A stretch of DNA of 39,756 nt from Testudinibacter crocodili (GCA_006228005.1 VDHG01000023.1:1-39756), one strand, 5' to 3'; numbered from the stretch's first letter, positions 9,282 through 19,381 are shown. Notes: generated from the sequence alone by a model not told the origin. Numbers and translations: made by a program.

Positions 9282-10325
9282 ATGAAACCTATTTTTTCTA
9301 AAGCTCCCCCTTTAGGAATTCGTCTTATTCTGGCGATTGTTGCATCGATTTTATTGATGATCAGTGATGGCCGCAGCAGTGGTATGATTCAGGTGCGTAG
9401 CCTGATGGAAACCTCTATCAGCGGTCTGTTTTATTTTGCCAATATTCCCCGTTCAGTGCTGGATGGCGTATCTGATAACCTTGCCGACACCTCTAAACTA
9501 CAAATCGAAAACCGAGTGCTGAAAGAGCAGCTAAGGGAAAAGAATGCCGATCTGTTACTGCTGGATCAACTCAAAGTCGAAAATCAACGCTTACGTTTGC
9601 TGCTCAATTCGCCGCTACGCTATGATGAATATAAGAAAATTGCCGAAGTATTGACCACAGAGTCAGATATTTATCGCCAGCAAGTGGTGATCAACCAAGG
9701 TAGCCGTGACGGTGTGTTTGTCGGACAGCCGGTGATTGATGAAAAAGGTGTGGTGGGGCAAGTCACCTCCGTGGGCGCAACCACTAGTCGAGTGTTGTTG
9801 ATTACCGATGTTACGCATTCGATTCCGTTGCAGGTGCTGCGTAACGATGTGCGTTTGATTGCCAGCGGAACCGGACGTGGCGATGAGTTGCAACTGGACA
9901 ATGTACCACATTCGGTTGATATTGTGAAAGGTGATCTACTGGTGACATCAGGCTTGGGCGGGCGCTTTCCGGAAGGTTATCCGGTTGCTATTGTCGATTC
10001 AGTCTCAACCGATAAACAGAACTATTTTGCGGTGATTTCAGCCAAACCGCTGGCATCGTTGGAGCGCTTGCGCTATTTGCTGCTGCTGTGGCCGGTGAAT
10101 GATGAATTGCACCGACCACAATCGCTTTCGCCGGAAGATGTGCGCAATACGGTGCGTCAACGGCTATCAACTCGACAAGATGAACTGCTGGCACCGGACA
10201 ATAATAAAACTGTCAAAGAGCAAATTGATGGGAATTCGTCGCAAGAACCCGCAGCAAACGAAGAGTTGGCACCGGCAGATGCCAATCAACAGCAACAAGA
10301 TGCATTGACAGAGGGCGCTCAGTAA
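9282..10325 (+). CDS. mreC: Rod-shape determining protein MreC
   Basis: MreC is a bitopic inner-membrane protein that links MreB to the periplasmic peptidoglycan machinery. A short cytoplasmic start is followed by one membrane helix (about residues 13-30). A coiled coil with LQIENRVLKEQLREKN and LLDQLKVENQRLRLLLN spans about 72-112. The beta-domain runs from about 120 to 275 and includes GVVGQVTSVG and TSGLGGRFPEGYPV. The last 60 residues are glutamine- and alanine-rich and probably disordered. The stop overlaps the mreD start in TAATG, so the two are likely translationally coupled. Confidence 0.96.
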   Translation: MKPIFSKAPPLGIRLILAIVASILLMISDGRSSGMIQVRSLMETSISGLFYFANIPRSVLDGVSDNLADTSKLQIENRVLKEQLREKNADLLLLDQLKVENQRLRLLLNSPLRYDEYKKIAEVLTTESDIYRQQVVINQGSRDGVFVGQPVIDEKGVVGQVTSVGATTSRVLLITDVTHSIPLQVLRNDVRLIASGTGRGDELQLDNVPHSVDIVKGDLLVTSGLGGRFPEGYPVAIVDSVSTDKQNYFAVISAKPLASLERLRYLLLLWPVNDELHRPQSLSPEDVRNTVRQRLSTRQDELLAPDNNKTVKEQIDGNSSQEPAANEELAPADANQQQQDALTEGAQ

Positions 10326-10813
10326 TGAAAGGCAATTGGATTTTGCAACTGTTAATGGTGGTGTGTACTTTTTTGGTTGCACTGGTAATGGAAATTACAC
10401 CATGGTCAGCTGAATTTCAAGGTTTGCGCCCCTCTTGGTTAGTGTTGGTGCTATTGTATTGGGTGTTGGCGATTCCGAATAAAATCAGTATTGGATATGC
10501 GTTTGTGGTTGGGTTGATTTGGGATCTCAGTTTAGGTTCGATCCTCGGCGTACATGCCCTGATATTATCGATTTTTGCTTATCTGATAGCCTCTAACCAT
10601 TTGATATTACGTAATCTATCGCTATGGTTGCAAAGTATGTTGGTTGTGATAGCCGTGGTGGTTATTCATATTAGTATTTTCTTAATCGAACTGTTTATGC
10701 ACAGTGCCGATTTTAGCGCACAAGAGCTGCTGGGCGCAGTTTTCAGTGGCGTATTATGGCCTTGGGTCTTTTTATTGCTGCGAACCTTAAGGCGTAAGTT
10801 TAGTTTGCGCTAG
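10325..10813 (+). CDS. mreD: Rod-shape determining protein MreD
   Basis: The 162-residue integral membrane protein has about five membrane helices and is part of the elongasome with MreB and MreC. The family motif around GYAFVVGLIWDLSLGSILG is present near residues 58-76. It starts at the ATG that shares one base with the mreC stop. The operon ends at a bidirectional uptake-sequence hairpin just downstream. Confidence 0.94.
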   Translation: MKGNWILQLLMVVCTFLVALVMEITPWSAEFQGLRPSWLVLVLLYWVLAIPNKISIGYAFVVGLIWDLSLGSILGVHALILSIFAYLIASNHLILRNLSLWLQSMLVVIAVVVIHISIFLIELFMHSADFSAQELLGAVFSGVLWPWVFLLLRTLRRKFSLR

Positions 10814-10832
10814 AATAGACATCATATTCATG

Positions 10833-10857
10833 CAAAGTGCGGTTAAACCGCACTTTG
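10833..10857. terminator. Bidirectional terminator from a perfect inverted uptake-sequence pair
   Basis: CAAAGTGCGGTT (10833-10844) and AACCGCACTTTG (10846-10857) form a perfect 12-bp inverted repeat around one base. It lies between convergent mreD and the ClbS-like gene. The right arm encodes the last four residues (QSAV) of the ClbS-like protein, and its stop codon is at the centre. Confidence 0.65.
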
Positions 10858-11355
10858 TCGTTTAAACTTCCGGATTTTATTGCGCATATTTTTCATCGGC
10901 GATGAACTGTTAAACTGTATCATCCTGCCAAGAGTCCATTGCTTGTACCAACTTTCCCCATAGAGCTGCTGATTGTCTAGTGATTCAACGAGATCGATCA
11001 GCGCTTTGCTGGTCGTAATAAACTCTTGCAGTAAATCGTTATAATCCCAATTCTGATATTGTTGATAAAATTTGTTTGCCAGTTTACCCAATTCATTCCA
11101 TTTATAACCGCTTTCGGGAAAGTCAATCGGTTCATCTCGTTGTTTTTTACAGTACCATTTTAAAACTAAATTTTGCCAACCAATCAGGTAGGCAAGGGTG
11201 TCGGCAACACTAATCTTTGTGCCTTTACTACTGCCTTCAACACCAAGTTGCCGGGCACATTCAAGGTCGAAAGTGCGGTATTCTTGCAGGATCTTGTCGA
11301 AAGCCTGTTGAATTGCAGCTAACAATTCGGTTTTATTTTGTGGTACGGATGTCAT
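10843..11355 (-). CDS. ClbS/DfsB family four-helix bundle protein
   Basis: The 170-residue soluble protein resembles the ClbS/DfsB (DUF1706) family. It shows MTSVPQNKTELLAAIQ at the start, KISVADTLAYLIGWQNLVL near residues 50-68, and a C-terminal YGESWYKQWTLGRMIQFNSSSP region. ClbS protects colibactin producers by modifying the toxin. Most family members, including this one, have no established role, and no colibactin genes are near. The ATG at 11355 is chosen because GGAG (11362-11365) lies six bases before it; the frame is open from a TTG at 11367. The gene interrupts the otherwise core neighbourhood between mreD and sucD. Confidence 0.82.
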   Translation of the reverse strand: MTSVPQNKTELLAAIQQAFDKILQEYRTFDLECARQLGVEGSSKGTKISVADTLAYLIGWQNLVLKWYCKKQRDEPIDFPESGYKWNELGKLANKFYQQYQNWDYNDLLQEFITTSKALIDLVESLDNQQLYGESWYKQWTLGRMIQFNSSSPMKNMRNKIRKFKRQSAV

Positions 11356-11394
11356 TGCGGGCTCCAAAGATCAACGCATCTTGTGATGGCGGAT

Positions 11395-11434
11395 AAAAAA
11401 GACCTGTTACATTGAATTGTAACAGGTCTTTTTT
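11395..11434. terminator. Strong bidirectional intrinsic terminator after sucD
   Basis: A perfect 17-bp inverted repeat runs from six A residues through GACCTGTTACA (11401-11411), a six-base loop, TGTAACAGGTC (11418-11428) and six T residues. It lies between sucD and the ClbS-like gene, both on the minus strand, and would end the suc transcript. Confidence 0.92.
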
Positions 11435-11446
11435 GAAGCAATTGAA

Positions 11447-12316
11447 TTATTTGATCACTTTTAGCAAGGCTTCGCCGATATCGGCTAAGCTGCGGACGGT
11501 GGTGACACCTGCGGCTTCCAACGCGGCAAATTTTTCATCAGCCGTACCTTTTCCGCCACTGATGATCGCACCGGCGTGTCCCATGCGCTTGCCTTTTGGG
11601 GCGGTGACACCGGCAATATAAGAAACTACCGGTTTGCTGACATGTTTTTTAATATAGGCGGCAGCTTCTTCTTCTGCAGATCCGCCAATTTCGCCAATCA
11701 TCACAATAGCTTCGGTTGCCGGATCTTGCTCAAATAGCGCTAGAATATCGATAAAACTGGAACCCGGAATTGGGTCGCCGCCGATGCCGACACAGCTTGA
11801 TTGCCCTAAACCGCAATCGGTAGTCTGTTTTACCGCTTCATAGGTGAGTGTGCCGGAGCGTGACACAATGCCAACTTTGCCTTTTTTATGGATATTGCCC
11901 GGCATAATACCGATTTTGCATTCATCTGGGGTGATCACACCGGGGCAGTTAGGTCCGATCATGCGTACACCGGTCTGATTCAGTTTTTGTTTTACGGCTA
12001 ACATATCCAGAGTTGGTATGCCTTCGGTGATACAGACGATCAATTGAATTCCAGCATCAATCGCTTCCAAAATCGCATCTTTACAGCCAGGAGCAGGCAC
12101 ATAAATCACACTCGCAGTGGCGCCGGTTGCCTGTACTGCTTCAGCGACAGTATTAAAGACAGGCAATCCTAAGTGGGTGGTGCCGCCTTTGCCGGGAGAC
12201 GTGCCGCCGACCAATTGGGTGCCGTAGGCAAGTGCTTGTTCAGAGTGGAAAGTGCCTTGTCCGCCGGTGAATCCTTGACAAATAACTTTAGTATTTTTAT
12301 TAATTAAAATAGACAT
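11447..12316 (-). CDS. sucD: Succinate--CoA ligase alpha subunit
   Basis: SucD carries the CoA-binding site and the phosphohistidine of succinyl-CoA synthetase, which makes succinate and ATP or GTP from succinyl-CoA in the TCA cycle. The N-terminal CoA-binding Rossmann motif [10 protein letters not shown] is at residues 15-24. The active-site histidine is H247 in [13 protein letters not shown]. At 289 residues it is the standard length. Its start codon directly abuts the sucC stop with no intervening base, so the subunits are translated in tandem. Confidence 0.98.
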   Translation of the reverse strand: MSILINKNTKVICQGFTGGQGTFHSEQALAYGTQLVGGTSPGKGGTTHLGLPVFNTVAEAVQATGATASVIYVPAPGCKDAILEAIDAGIQLIVCITEGIPTLDMLAVKQKLNQTGVRMIGPNCPGVITPDECKIGIMPGNIHKKGKVGIVSRSGTLTYEAVKQTTDCGLGQSSCVGIGGDPIPGSSFIDILALFEQDPATEAIVMIGEIGGSAEEEAAAYIKKHVSKPVVSYIAGVTAPKGKRMGHAGAIISGGKGTADEKFAALEAAGVTTVRSLADIGEALLKVIK

Positions 12317-13483
12317 TTATTTGCCCTCCGCTGCGGCAACCACTTGTTTGGCGGCATCTGTTAAACTGTTGGCGGCAATAATATTCAGACCGCTGTTGGC
12401 TAAAATTTCGCGTCCTAGCGGCGCATTGTTGCCTTCAAGGCGAACTACGACCGGAATTGCCACACCGACTTGATTGACGGCATCAATAATGCCGTTGGCG
12501 ATTAAGTCACAACGTACAATTCCGCCAAAAATATTCACCAATACCGCTTTTACCGCACTATCAGACAAAATAATTTTAAATGCTTCGGCAACCCGCTCTT
12601 TGGTCGCACCGCCGCCGACATCTAAAAAGTTCGCTGGTTGTCCGCCGTGCAATTTGATAATATCCATGGTTCCCATCGCCAAACCGGCACCATTGACCAT
12701 GCAGCCGATATTGCCGTCCAATGCCACATAATTCAATTGCCATTGTTCTGCCAATGCTTCGCGCGGGTCTTCTTGGCTTGCATCTTGCATTGCTTGCAAA
12801 TCAGGATGGCGGTAAGAGGCGTTGCTGTCAGTGACGATTTTGGCATCTAAACAGAGCAGTTGATCGTTTTCCAAAATCACCAACGGATTGACTTCAACCA
12901 AAGCCAAGTCTTTCTCAACAAACAGCTTGGCAAGTTGGGTGAAAAGGTGGGTGAATTGTTTGATTTGATCGCCTTGTAAGCCTAATTTAAATGCTAATTG
13001 ACGCCCTTGAAACGGCATGCCGCCCAACAGCGGATCTAGACTGATTTTATGCAGTAACTCAGGAGTTTTTTCAGCAACTTCTTCAATATCCATACCGCCT
13101 TCAGTTGATGCCATGACCACAACGGTTTGCGAACTGCGATCCAAAACCGCACTTAGATATAACTCTTTTTTAATCGCAGAACACTGCTCAAGATAGATGG
13201 TGTTGACCGGTTGGCCGTGTTTATCGGTTTGAAAAGTTACTAAGCGTTTGCCAAACCACTGTTCGGCGAATGCGTTGATTTCGGCTTCACTTTTTACCAA
13301 TTTTACACCACCTGCTTTGCCGCGACCGCCTGCATGAACTTGGCATTTGGCAACCCAAGTATCACCGCCTAATTTTTTGGCAGCTTCCAGTAATTGCTGG
13401 CTATTTTGACAGGCGTAACCGGTTGGAACGGGAATGCGGTAATCAGCAAAGATTTGTTTACTTTGATATTCGTGCAAATTCAT
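12317..13483 (-). CDS. sucC: Succinate--CoA ligase beta subunit
   Basis: SucC has an N-terminal ATP-grasp domain that binds the nucleotide and a C-terminal ligase domain that contacts SucD. The sequence starts [20 protein letters not shown] and has [16 protein letters not shown] near residue 48, VEVNPLVI near 197 and [13 protein letters not shown] near 276. The 388-residue length is that of E. coli. It is upstream of sucD in one transcription unit. The 105-base gap to sucB holds two hairpins. Confidence 0.98.
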   Translation of the reverse strand: MNLHEYQSKQIFADYRIPVPTGYACQNSQQLLEAAKKLGGDTWVAKCQVHAGGRGKAGGVKLVKSEAEINAFAEQWFGKRLVTFQTDKHGQPVNTIYLEQCSAIKKELYLSAVLDRSSQTVVVMASTEGGMDIEEVAEKTPELLHKISLDPLLGGMPFQGRQLAFKLGLQGDQIKQFTHLFTQLAKLFVEKDLALVEVNPLVILENDQLLCLDAKIVTDSNASYRHPDLQAMQDASQEDPREALAEQWQLNYVALDGNIGCMVNGAGLAMGTMDIIKLHGGQPANFLDVGGGATKERVAEAFKIILSDSAVKAVLVNIFGGIVRCDLIANGIIDAVNQVGVAIPVVVRLEGNNAPLGREILANSGLNIIAANSLTDAAKQVVAAAEGK

Positions 13484-13523
13484 TATTTGTCCTTGTCACA
13501 ACGATGGATTATCGGGTTAATGT

Positions 13524-13567
13524 GGCGGAGAATCGCCGTTTATTAACAGGGCAGATGCTATCCGCCC
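13524..13567 (-). other. Two tandem hairpins between sucB and sucC
   Basis: GGCG (13524-13527) pairs with CGCC (13534-13537). GGGC (13549-13552) pairs with GCCC (13564-13567) with three more internal pairs around a GCT loop. Neither is followed by a T-run, so they look more like RNA-stability or processing elements than terminators. This is a weak structural observation. Confidence 0.35.
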
Positions 13568-13588
13568 AGATATTGTTATTACCAGTGG

Positions 13589-14809
13589 TTAAATTTCCAA
13601 TAGAATACGGGTTGGGTCTTCCAGCAACTCTTTAATCGTGACCAAGAAGCCGACGGATTCTCGACCATCAATTAAACGGTGGTCATAAGACAGGGCAAGG
13701 TACATCATCGGGCGGATCACCACTTGTCCGTCGAGGGCAATCGGGCGATCTTTAATCGCATGCATACCCAAAATTGCGCTTTGCGGTGGATTGATAATCG
13801 GGGTGGACATCAACGAGCCAAACACACCGCCGTTAGTGATGGTGAAGTTGCCGCCCGTCAAATCTTCCACTGTCAGCTTGCCGTAACGTCCTTTTTCTGC
13901 CAGTTCTTTGATTTGCTGTTCGATTTCGCCCATCGACAATTTATCGCAGTTTTTCAGCACTGGCGTCACCAAACCACGCGGCGTGGAGACTGCAATACTG
14001 ATGTCGAAATAGTTGTGATAGACAATATCTTCACCGTCAATCGAGGCATTGACTTCCGGATAGCGTTTCAGTGCTTCAACCACAGCTTTGATGTAGAATG
14101 ACATAAATCCTAAGCGCACATTGTTGCGTTTCTCAAATTTTTCGCCGTAATTTTTGCGTAGCTGCATAATTGGCGACATATCGACTTCATTAAAGGTAGT
14201 CAACATCGCGGTATTGTTTTTCGCGTCTAATAAACGCTCGGCAATTCGTTTGCGTAAACGGGTCATCGGCACGCGTTTATCACTACGGTTTGCTAGCGCA
14301 ACCGAGCTGTCGGTGCCTTCTTTATGCACGGTGGAAGCTTGTTTGCTAAGGTGGGCATCAACATCTTCACGCGTGATACGCCCGCCAACGCCGGATCCTT
14401 TGATGTCGCTTGAGTCAATATTGTTTTCCGCTAGCAAACGACGTACCGACGGGCTGAGATTGTCGTTGGCAGCGTCGCTGTGTTCGGTGCTCAATACCGC
14501 ACTTTGGCGTTCTGCCGGCGTGGATTCAGCGGTATTAACCGTATCTTTGGTCACTGTGCCGGCGGCTGAAACCGGCAACAGTTTACCTAGTAACTGGCTG
14601 CTGATCACTGTTGCGCCCTCTTCTTGCAGGATCGCTTCAACAACGCCATCTTCTGAAGCGGGCACTTCCAGCACCACTTTGTCAGTTTCAATTTCTACAA
14701 TAATTTCGTCACGGGCAACCGTATCGCCCACTTTTTTATGCCAAGTTGCGACGGTGGCGTCTGCTACTGATTCAGGTAAAACCGGGGTTAAGATATCAAT
14801 ACTGCTCAT
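13589..14809 (-). CDS. sucB: Dihydrolipoyllysine succinyltransferase (2-oxoglutarate dehydrogenase E2)
   Basis: SucB forms the core of the 2-oxoglutarate dehydrogenase complex and transfers the succinyl group from lipoate to CoA. An N-terminal lipoyl domain (about 1-75) carries the modified lysine K44 in [10 protein letters not shown] linker with an uptake sequence at 14498 leads to the E1/E3-binding domain (about 115-152, [13 protein letters not shown]). The catalytic domain ends with SYDHRLIDG, with active-site H377 and D381. At 406 residues it matches the E. coli size. It lies 66 bases downstream of sucA. The E3 gene lpd is not in the window. Confidence 0.98.
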   Translation of the reverse strand: MSSIDILTPVLPESVADATVATWHKKVGDTVARDEIIVEIETDKVVLEVPASEDGVVEAILQEEGATVISSQLLGKLLPVSAAGTVTKDTVNTAESTPAERQSAVLSTEHSDAANDNLSPSVRRLLAENNIDSSDIKGSGVGGRITREDVDAHLSKQASTVHKEGTDSSVALANRSDKRVPMTRLRKRIAERLLDAKNNTAMLTTFNEVDMSPIMQLRKNYGEKFEKRNNVRLGFMSFYIKAVVEALKRYPEVNASIDGEDIVYHNYFDISIAVSTPRGLVTPVLKNCDKLSMGEIEQQIKELAEKGRYGKLTVEDLTGGNFTITNGGVFGSLMSTPIINPPQSAILGMHAIKDRPIALDGQVVIRPMMYLALSYDHRLIDGRESVGFLVTIKELLEDPTRILLEI

Positions 14810-14875
14810 ATTTATTTCCTTTCAATATTTAATCAATTGTTCAATTAAGCATCTAAAATATTTGGTTGAATAAGC

Positions 14876-17701
14876 TTATTCAACAGTCAACGCTTCATCC
14901 ACCAAGGCTTTCTGCTGTGCGTTGTGCAACGAAGCAAATCCGGTTGCCGGGGAAGCCGAAGCCGGGCGTCCGACATAATTCAAACTTGCGCCGGCAGGCA
15001 GCGAGGTTCGGAAATTATGTTGACTGCAATACCATGCCCCTTGGTTCAACGGCTCTTCCTGACACCAGATGAAATCTTTAACATGTTGATAAGGCTCCAA
15101 GACAGTTTGCATATCATCACTTGGATACGGGTAAAGCTGCTCGATACGAATCAAGGCAACATCGGTTTGTTGATTGGCACGGCGTTTTTCCAACAAATCA
15201 TAATAGACTTTGCCGGAACAGAGTACGACACGCTGCACTTGTTGCGGATCCAAATCATCAAACTCTGCTAACACCGGTTGGAAAGTGCCTTCCAACAGTT
15301 CCGACATTTCAGAAATTGCCAACGGATGGCGCAGTAGTGATTTCGGGGTTAAGGCAATCAGTGGACGACGCATCGGGCGAACCATCTGGCGGCGCAGCAT
15401 ATGGTAAACCTGTGCCGGTGTCGAGGGCACGCAAACTTGAATGTTTTGCTCGGCACACAGTTGCAGATAGCGTTCTAGGCGAGCAGAGGAGTGTTCAGGG
15501 CCTTGTCCTTCGTAGCCGTGTGGCAACAACATGGTTAAACCGCACATTCTGCCCCATTTTTGTTCACCGGAGCTGATGAATTGGTCGATAACCACTTGCG
15601 CCACATTGGCGAAATCGCCGAATTGTGCTTCCCAAATGACTAAGGTTTTCGGATCAGAGGTGGCATAGCCGTATTCATAGGCTAAAACCGCTTCTTCAGA
15701 CAGCACCGAATCCCATACCTCAAACCGTCCTTGTTGATTGTGCAGGTTAGCAAGCGGAATGTAATAAGTGCCGTCTTCTTGATTGTGCAACACCGCATGG
15801 CGATGGAAGAAAGTTCCGCGCCCGGCATCTTCACCGGACAGGCGAATCGCATTGTTATCATCCAGCAGGGTGGCATAGGCCATAATTTCCGCCATGCCCC
15901 AGTCAAACGGCTTTTCACCTACTGCCATCAATTCACGATCTTCGTAGATTTTTTTCACACGATTGTGTAGTTTGTGCGATTCTGGGTAGATACACACCTT
16001 CTTTGCCAAGGCAATAAACCGCTCTTTGTCAAACCGATTCTCGTAATGAGCAGTCCAATCGTGATCAAGATAGTTAATCCATTCCAATGAGTTGCGATCC
16101 AGTTCGCTCCACTCTTTGACGACACATTCGCCGTTATCTAACGCATCGCGGTATTCGTTCATCATCTCAAACGTTTGATCATCATTTAGCACCCCTTCGG
16201 CAACTAAACGATCGGCATACACTTTGCGTGGTGTCGGGTGTTTTTTGATTTGTTTATACATCATTGGTTGGGTTGCGGACGGCTCATCAGCTTCATTGTG
16301 CCCATGCCGACGGTAAGAAACTAAATCAATGAAAATATCATTTTTAAATTTAGCACGATATTCAACTGCCATTCGAGCGGCATAAATCACGGCTTCCGGG
16401 TCATCACCATTGACATGAATCACTGGCGCATCGACCATTTTGGCGATATCGGTACAGTATTCGGTAGAACGTGTATCACCGGTATATGAGGTGGTGAAAC
16501 CGATACGGTTATTGATAACGACACGGATTGTGCCGCCGATAGTGTAACCGCGAGTAGCTGACATATTCAGGGTTTCCTGTACGATGCCTTGTCCGGTGAC
16601 GGCAGAATCACCGTGCACGGTGATCCCCCACACTTTATTGCGCTCACTGTCTTGCAAGCGGGTCTGGCGTGAACGGACAGAACCGATTACCACGGGGCTG
16701 ACGATCTCTAAATGTGATGGGTTAAACGCCAATGATAAGTGAACTGAACCATTATCAGTCATAAAATTAGAAGAAAAACCTTGGTGATATTTCACATCGC
16801 CGGTGCGATCATGGTTACTGTGTTTTCCGGCAAATTCGTCAAACAACTCCGCCGGTTTTTTGCCCAGTACATTAACCAGCATATTTAACCGTCCGCGGTG
16901 CGCCATACCCATCACGATATCTTTAGCGCCAAATTTACCGGCGTGACGGATAATCTCTTTCATCAGTGGAATAAAGGCATCGCTGCCTTCTAAAGAAAAA
17001 CGCTTGGCGCCGGGAAATTTAGCCCCTAAATAACGTTCTAAGCCTTCTGCGGCAGTCAGTTCTTGCAGATAGGTTTTTTGTTCTTCTGGGCTGAACAGCG
17101 GTTTATTTAGACGCGCTTCCATTTTTTGCTGCAACCAGTCACGCACTTCAATATTGTGCAGGTGCATAAACTCTAGCCCGATAGTGCTGCAATAGGTTTC
17201 ATGCAATTTTTCAGAGAGTTCGCGTAGTGTGATGTTTTCACGATCATACACATATTTGCCGATATTAAACTCTTCGTCCAAATGTTTCTCTTCCAAACCG
17301 TAGAATTGATAATCTAGATTGGGTACCGAGAGACGCTTCCACATTTTTAATGGATCGAGGTCAGAACGCAAATGTCCACGATAACGGAAGGCGTTGATGT
17401 ATTGCAAAGCCCGAACTAAGCGGCGGCTGGCGCTGGGATCAATAATCGTGTGTGTTCCGGTTTTATTGGTATTTTCTTTAGCGAGTTCACGGAAGTATTC
17501 GCGCACCGGCGCATGGGGTTGCTCGCTGACGGTTGGTTTGGGCCAACTGTCGAAAATCTGTTTCCAGCTGGTATCAACGCTCAAGGGATCTTTAAGATAG
17601 TCTTCATAGACTTGTTCTATATACGTTTGGTTGGCTCCGCCTAAGGCACTAGAGTCAACCCAATCCTGCATAGCATTCCGCAGGGAATGGTTTTGTCGCA
17701 T
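14876..17701 (-). CDS. sucA: 2-oxoglutarate dehydrogenase E1 component
   Basis: SucA is the thiamine-diphosphate-dependent decarboxylase of the 2-oxoglutarate dehydrogenase complex. The 941 residues are close to the E. coli length of 933. Landmarks are GMAHRGRLNMLVNVLGK near residue 265, HGDSAVTGQGIVQETLNM near 358 and NNRIGFTTS, which form the ThDP and substrate site, plus LPHGYEGQGPEHSSARLERY in the transketolase-like pyrimidine domain near 720. AGGT lies 12 bases before the ATG as a plausible ribosome-binding site. It is divergent from gltA across a 366-base AT-rich gap. No uptake sequence was found in the gene. Confidence 0.98.
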   Translation of the reverse strand: MRQNHSLRNAMQDWVDSSALGGANQTYIEQVYEDYLKDPLSVDTSWKQIFDSWPKPTVSEQPHAPVREYFRELAKENTNKTGTHTIIDPSASRRLVRALQYINAFRYRGHLRSDLDPLKMWKRLSVPNLDYQFYGLEEKHLDEEFNIGKYVYDRENITLRELSEKLHETYCSTIGLEFMHLHNIEVRDWLQQKMEARLNKPLFSPEEQKTYLQELTAAEGLERYLGAKFPGAKRFSLEGSDAFIPLMKEIIRHAGKFGAKDIVMGMAHRGRLNMLVNVLGKKPAELFDEFAGKHSNHDRTGDVKYHQGFSSNFMTDNGSVHLSLAFNPSHLEIVSPVVIGSVRSRQTRLQDSERNKVWGITVHGDSAVTGQGIVQETLNMSATRGYTIGGTIRVVINNRIGFTTSYTGDTRSTEYCTDIAKMVDAPVIHVNGDDPEAVIYAARMAVEYRAKFKNDIFIDLVSYRRHGHNEADEPSATQPMMYKQIKKHPTPRKVYADRLVAEGVLNDDQTFEMMNEYRDALDNGECVVKEWSELDRNSLEWINYLDHDWTAHYENRFDKERFIALAKKVCIYPESHKLHNRVKKIYEDRELMAVGEKPFDWGMAEIMAYATLLDDNNAIRLSGEDAGRGTFFHRHAVLHNQEDGTYYIPLANLHNQQGRFEVWDSVLSEEAVLAYEYGYATSDPKTLVIWEAQFGDFANVAQVVIDQFISSGEQKWGRMCGLTMLLPHGYEGQGPEHSSARLERYLQLCAEQNIQVCVPSTPAQVYHMLRRQMVRPMRRPLIALTPKSLLRHPLAISEMSELLEGTFQPVLAEFDDLDPQQVQRVVLCSGKVYYDLLEKRRANQQTDVALIRIEQLYPYPSDDMQTVLEPYQHVKDFIWCQEEPLNQGAWYCSQHNFRTSLPAGASLNYVGRPASASPATGFASLHNAQQKALVDEALTVE

Positions 17702-18067
17702 AACTACCTGACCTTTCTTAAAATAAAATAATAGGATGACTATAATTTTGTGAGTAAATTGAATATTTTACCACTAACTTCACCGTTAACTGTAGGGTGA
17801 AAATATGCCATTTACAAGAAAATGATAAATTTTGTTGCGGGTTAAATTATACCTAAAAAATTTTTTTATAATGTGACCTAGCTAGTGTTTTTTACAAAAA
17901 AATAACATTTTATCTAAAAGGCTCTTTAAATTTATCGGTTAAAAGACTAAATTGGTGAAAATTCATTTTACAGTATCGCTTTATTTGTGTTAATAAATGA
18001 ATCAGTTTTCACTATAAATGCGATCAAATAGATTGCCTTAACAAAAATGTAACAACAGGGAGTGATC
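17702..18067. other. Divergent regulatory gap between sucA and gltA
   Basis: The 366 bases are very AT-rich and have no credible gene. They should contain the promoters for both directions. TGTGA half-sites occur near 17749 and 17873, but neither has a matching TCACA partner, so CRP control cannot be claimed. GTTAATAAATG at about 17989-17999 resembles half of an ArcA box. In E. coli sdhCDAB lies between gltA and sucA; here it is absent. Confidence 0.6.
17990..18018 (+). promoter_or_regulatory. Candidate gltA promoter
   Basis: TTAATA (17990-17995) and TATAAA (18013-18018) are 17 bases apart, about 50 bases before the gltA start. The -35 matches four of six consensus bases and overlaps the ArcA-like sequence. 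The assignment is tentative. Confidence 0.35.
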
Positions 18068-19351
18068 ATGTCAGAATTAAAAGCAACATTATCCATCAGT
18101 GATGGCCGTCAGCTTGAAGTGGATGTTCATCGTGCCGTCTTGGGGTATGATTCGATTGATGTTCAGTCATTAGTCAAAAATCAATTGTTTACCTATGATC
18201 CGGGTTTTATGTCGACCGCATCTTGCAAATCGGCGATTACCTATATTGATGGTGACGAAGGCGTGTTGTTGCATCGCGGCTATCCGATTGAGCAACTGGC
18301 TGAAAATGCTGATTATTTAGAAGTTTCATATCTGCTGTTATTTGGTGAGCGCCCGAACAAAGAACAATATCGTGAATTTGAAAGCAGAGTAAAAAAACAT
18401 ACCCTGGTGCACGAGCAGATTTCCCGCTTTTTCCATGGATTCCGTCGCGACTCGCATCCGATGGCGATTATGTGCGGCGTCAGTGGGGCGTTGGCGGCGT
18501 TCTACCATGATTCCACCGATGTTAACAATATCTATCACCGTGAACTGACCGCCTACCGTTTATTAGCAAAAATGCCGACCTTGGCAGCAATGTGTTACAA
18601 ATATTCGATTGGTCAGCCGTTTATGTATCCGCAGCGCCATCTGTCTTTTTCCGGTAACTTCCTGTACATGATGTTTGCCACGCCGTGTGAGCCTTATGTG
18701 GTTAATCCGGTGTTGGAAAAAGCGATGGACAAAATTTTTATTCTGCATGCTGACCATGAACAAAATGCGTCAACATCAACCGTGCGAACCGCAGCGTCTT
18801 CCGGTGCTAATCCATTCGCTTGTATTGCAGCTGGCATTGCCTCACTTTGGGGACCGGCGCATGGTGGCGCCAACGAAGCCTGCATCAATATGCTGGAAGA
18901 AATTGGCAGTGTTGACCGGATTCCGGAATATATCCAGAAAGCTAAAGATAAAAATGATCCGTTCCGTCTGATGGGATTTGGACATCGGGTGTATAAAAAC
19001 TACGATCCGCGTGCCAAAGTGATGCGCCAAACCTGCCACGAAGTGCTGAAAGAGCTGGATGTGCAAAATCCGTTATTAGATGTGGCGATGGAGTTGGAAC
19101 GTATTGCTTTGAGCGATCCGTATTTTGTTGAACACAAACTGTACCCAAATGTTGATTTCTATTCGGGAATTATTTTAAAAGCCATTGGTATTCCGGTTTC
19201 GATGTTTACCGTGATGTTTGCGCTGGCAAGAACTGTCGGATGGATTGCTCACTGGAAAGAGATGTATAACCAAGGTGCAATCAAGATTGTCCGTCCGCGG
19301 CAGATTTATATCGGCCATCCACAGCGTGATTTTGACAAAATGGAGAAGTAA
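18068..19351 (+). CDS. gltA: Citrate synthase (type II)
   Basis: GltA condenses oxaloacetate and acetyl-CoA to citrate at the TCA cycle entry. The catalytic triad expected from E. coli (H264, H305, D362) is found at H265 (GPAHGGANE), H306 (GFGHRVYK) and D363 (PNVDFYSG). With ATG 18068 the protein has 427 residues, equal to E. coli GltA. This ATG is preferred because GGGAG (18057-18061) precedes it by six bases; a GTG at 18062 is also in frame. The gene implies an oxidative branch, unlike H. influenzae Rd, which lacks citrate synthase. Confidence 0.98.
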   Translation: MSELKATLSISDGRQLEVDVHRAVLGYDSIDVQSLVKNQLFTYDPGFMSTASCKSAITYIDGDEGVLLHRGYPIEQLAENADYLEVSYLLLFGERPNKEQYREFESRVKKHTLVHEQISRFFHGFRRDSHPMAIMCGVSGALAAFYHDSTDVNNIYHRELTAYRLLAKMPTLAAMCYKYSIGQPFMYPQRHLSFSGNFLYMMFATPCEPYVVNPVLEKAMDKIFILHADHEQNASTSTVRTAASSGANPFACIAAGIASLWGPAHGGANEACINMLEEIGSVDRIPEYIQKAKDKNDPFRLMGFGHRVYKNYDPRAKVMRQTCHEVLKELDVQNPLLDVAMELERIALSDPYFVEHKLYPNVDFYSGIILKAIGIPVSMFTVMFALARTVGWIAHWKEMYNQGAIKIVRPRQIYIGHPQRDFDKMEK

Positions 19352-19371
19352 GCGGTATTCAAACCGCACTT
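19350..19371 (+). terminator. Imperfect uptake-sequence hairpin at the gltA stop
   Basis: AAGCGGT (19350-19356) overlaps the gltA stop and pairs with ACCGC plus CTT (19363-19371) of an uptake sequence with one bulged A. The T-run is weak, so it is only a possible terminator. Confidence 0.3.
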
Positions 19372-19381
19372 TGCCTAGTGA

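Noticed and set aside
14154..14873. 239-residue open frame on the plus strand
   Set aside because: It is antisense to sucB, which has all catalytic motifs. The translation is serine-rich and matches no family I know.
17740..17900. CRP sites in the sucA-gltA gap
   Set aside because: TGTGA half-sites near 17749 and 17873 lack a TCACA partner at the right distance.
14507..19362. 4.8 kb stretch without any uptake sequence (start of sucB through gltA)
   Set aside because: With about one copy per 0.9 kb and some 43 intervals, one gap of this size is not very unlikely by chance; highly conserved enzyme genes also tend to exclude these sequences.
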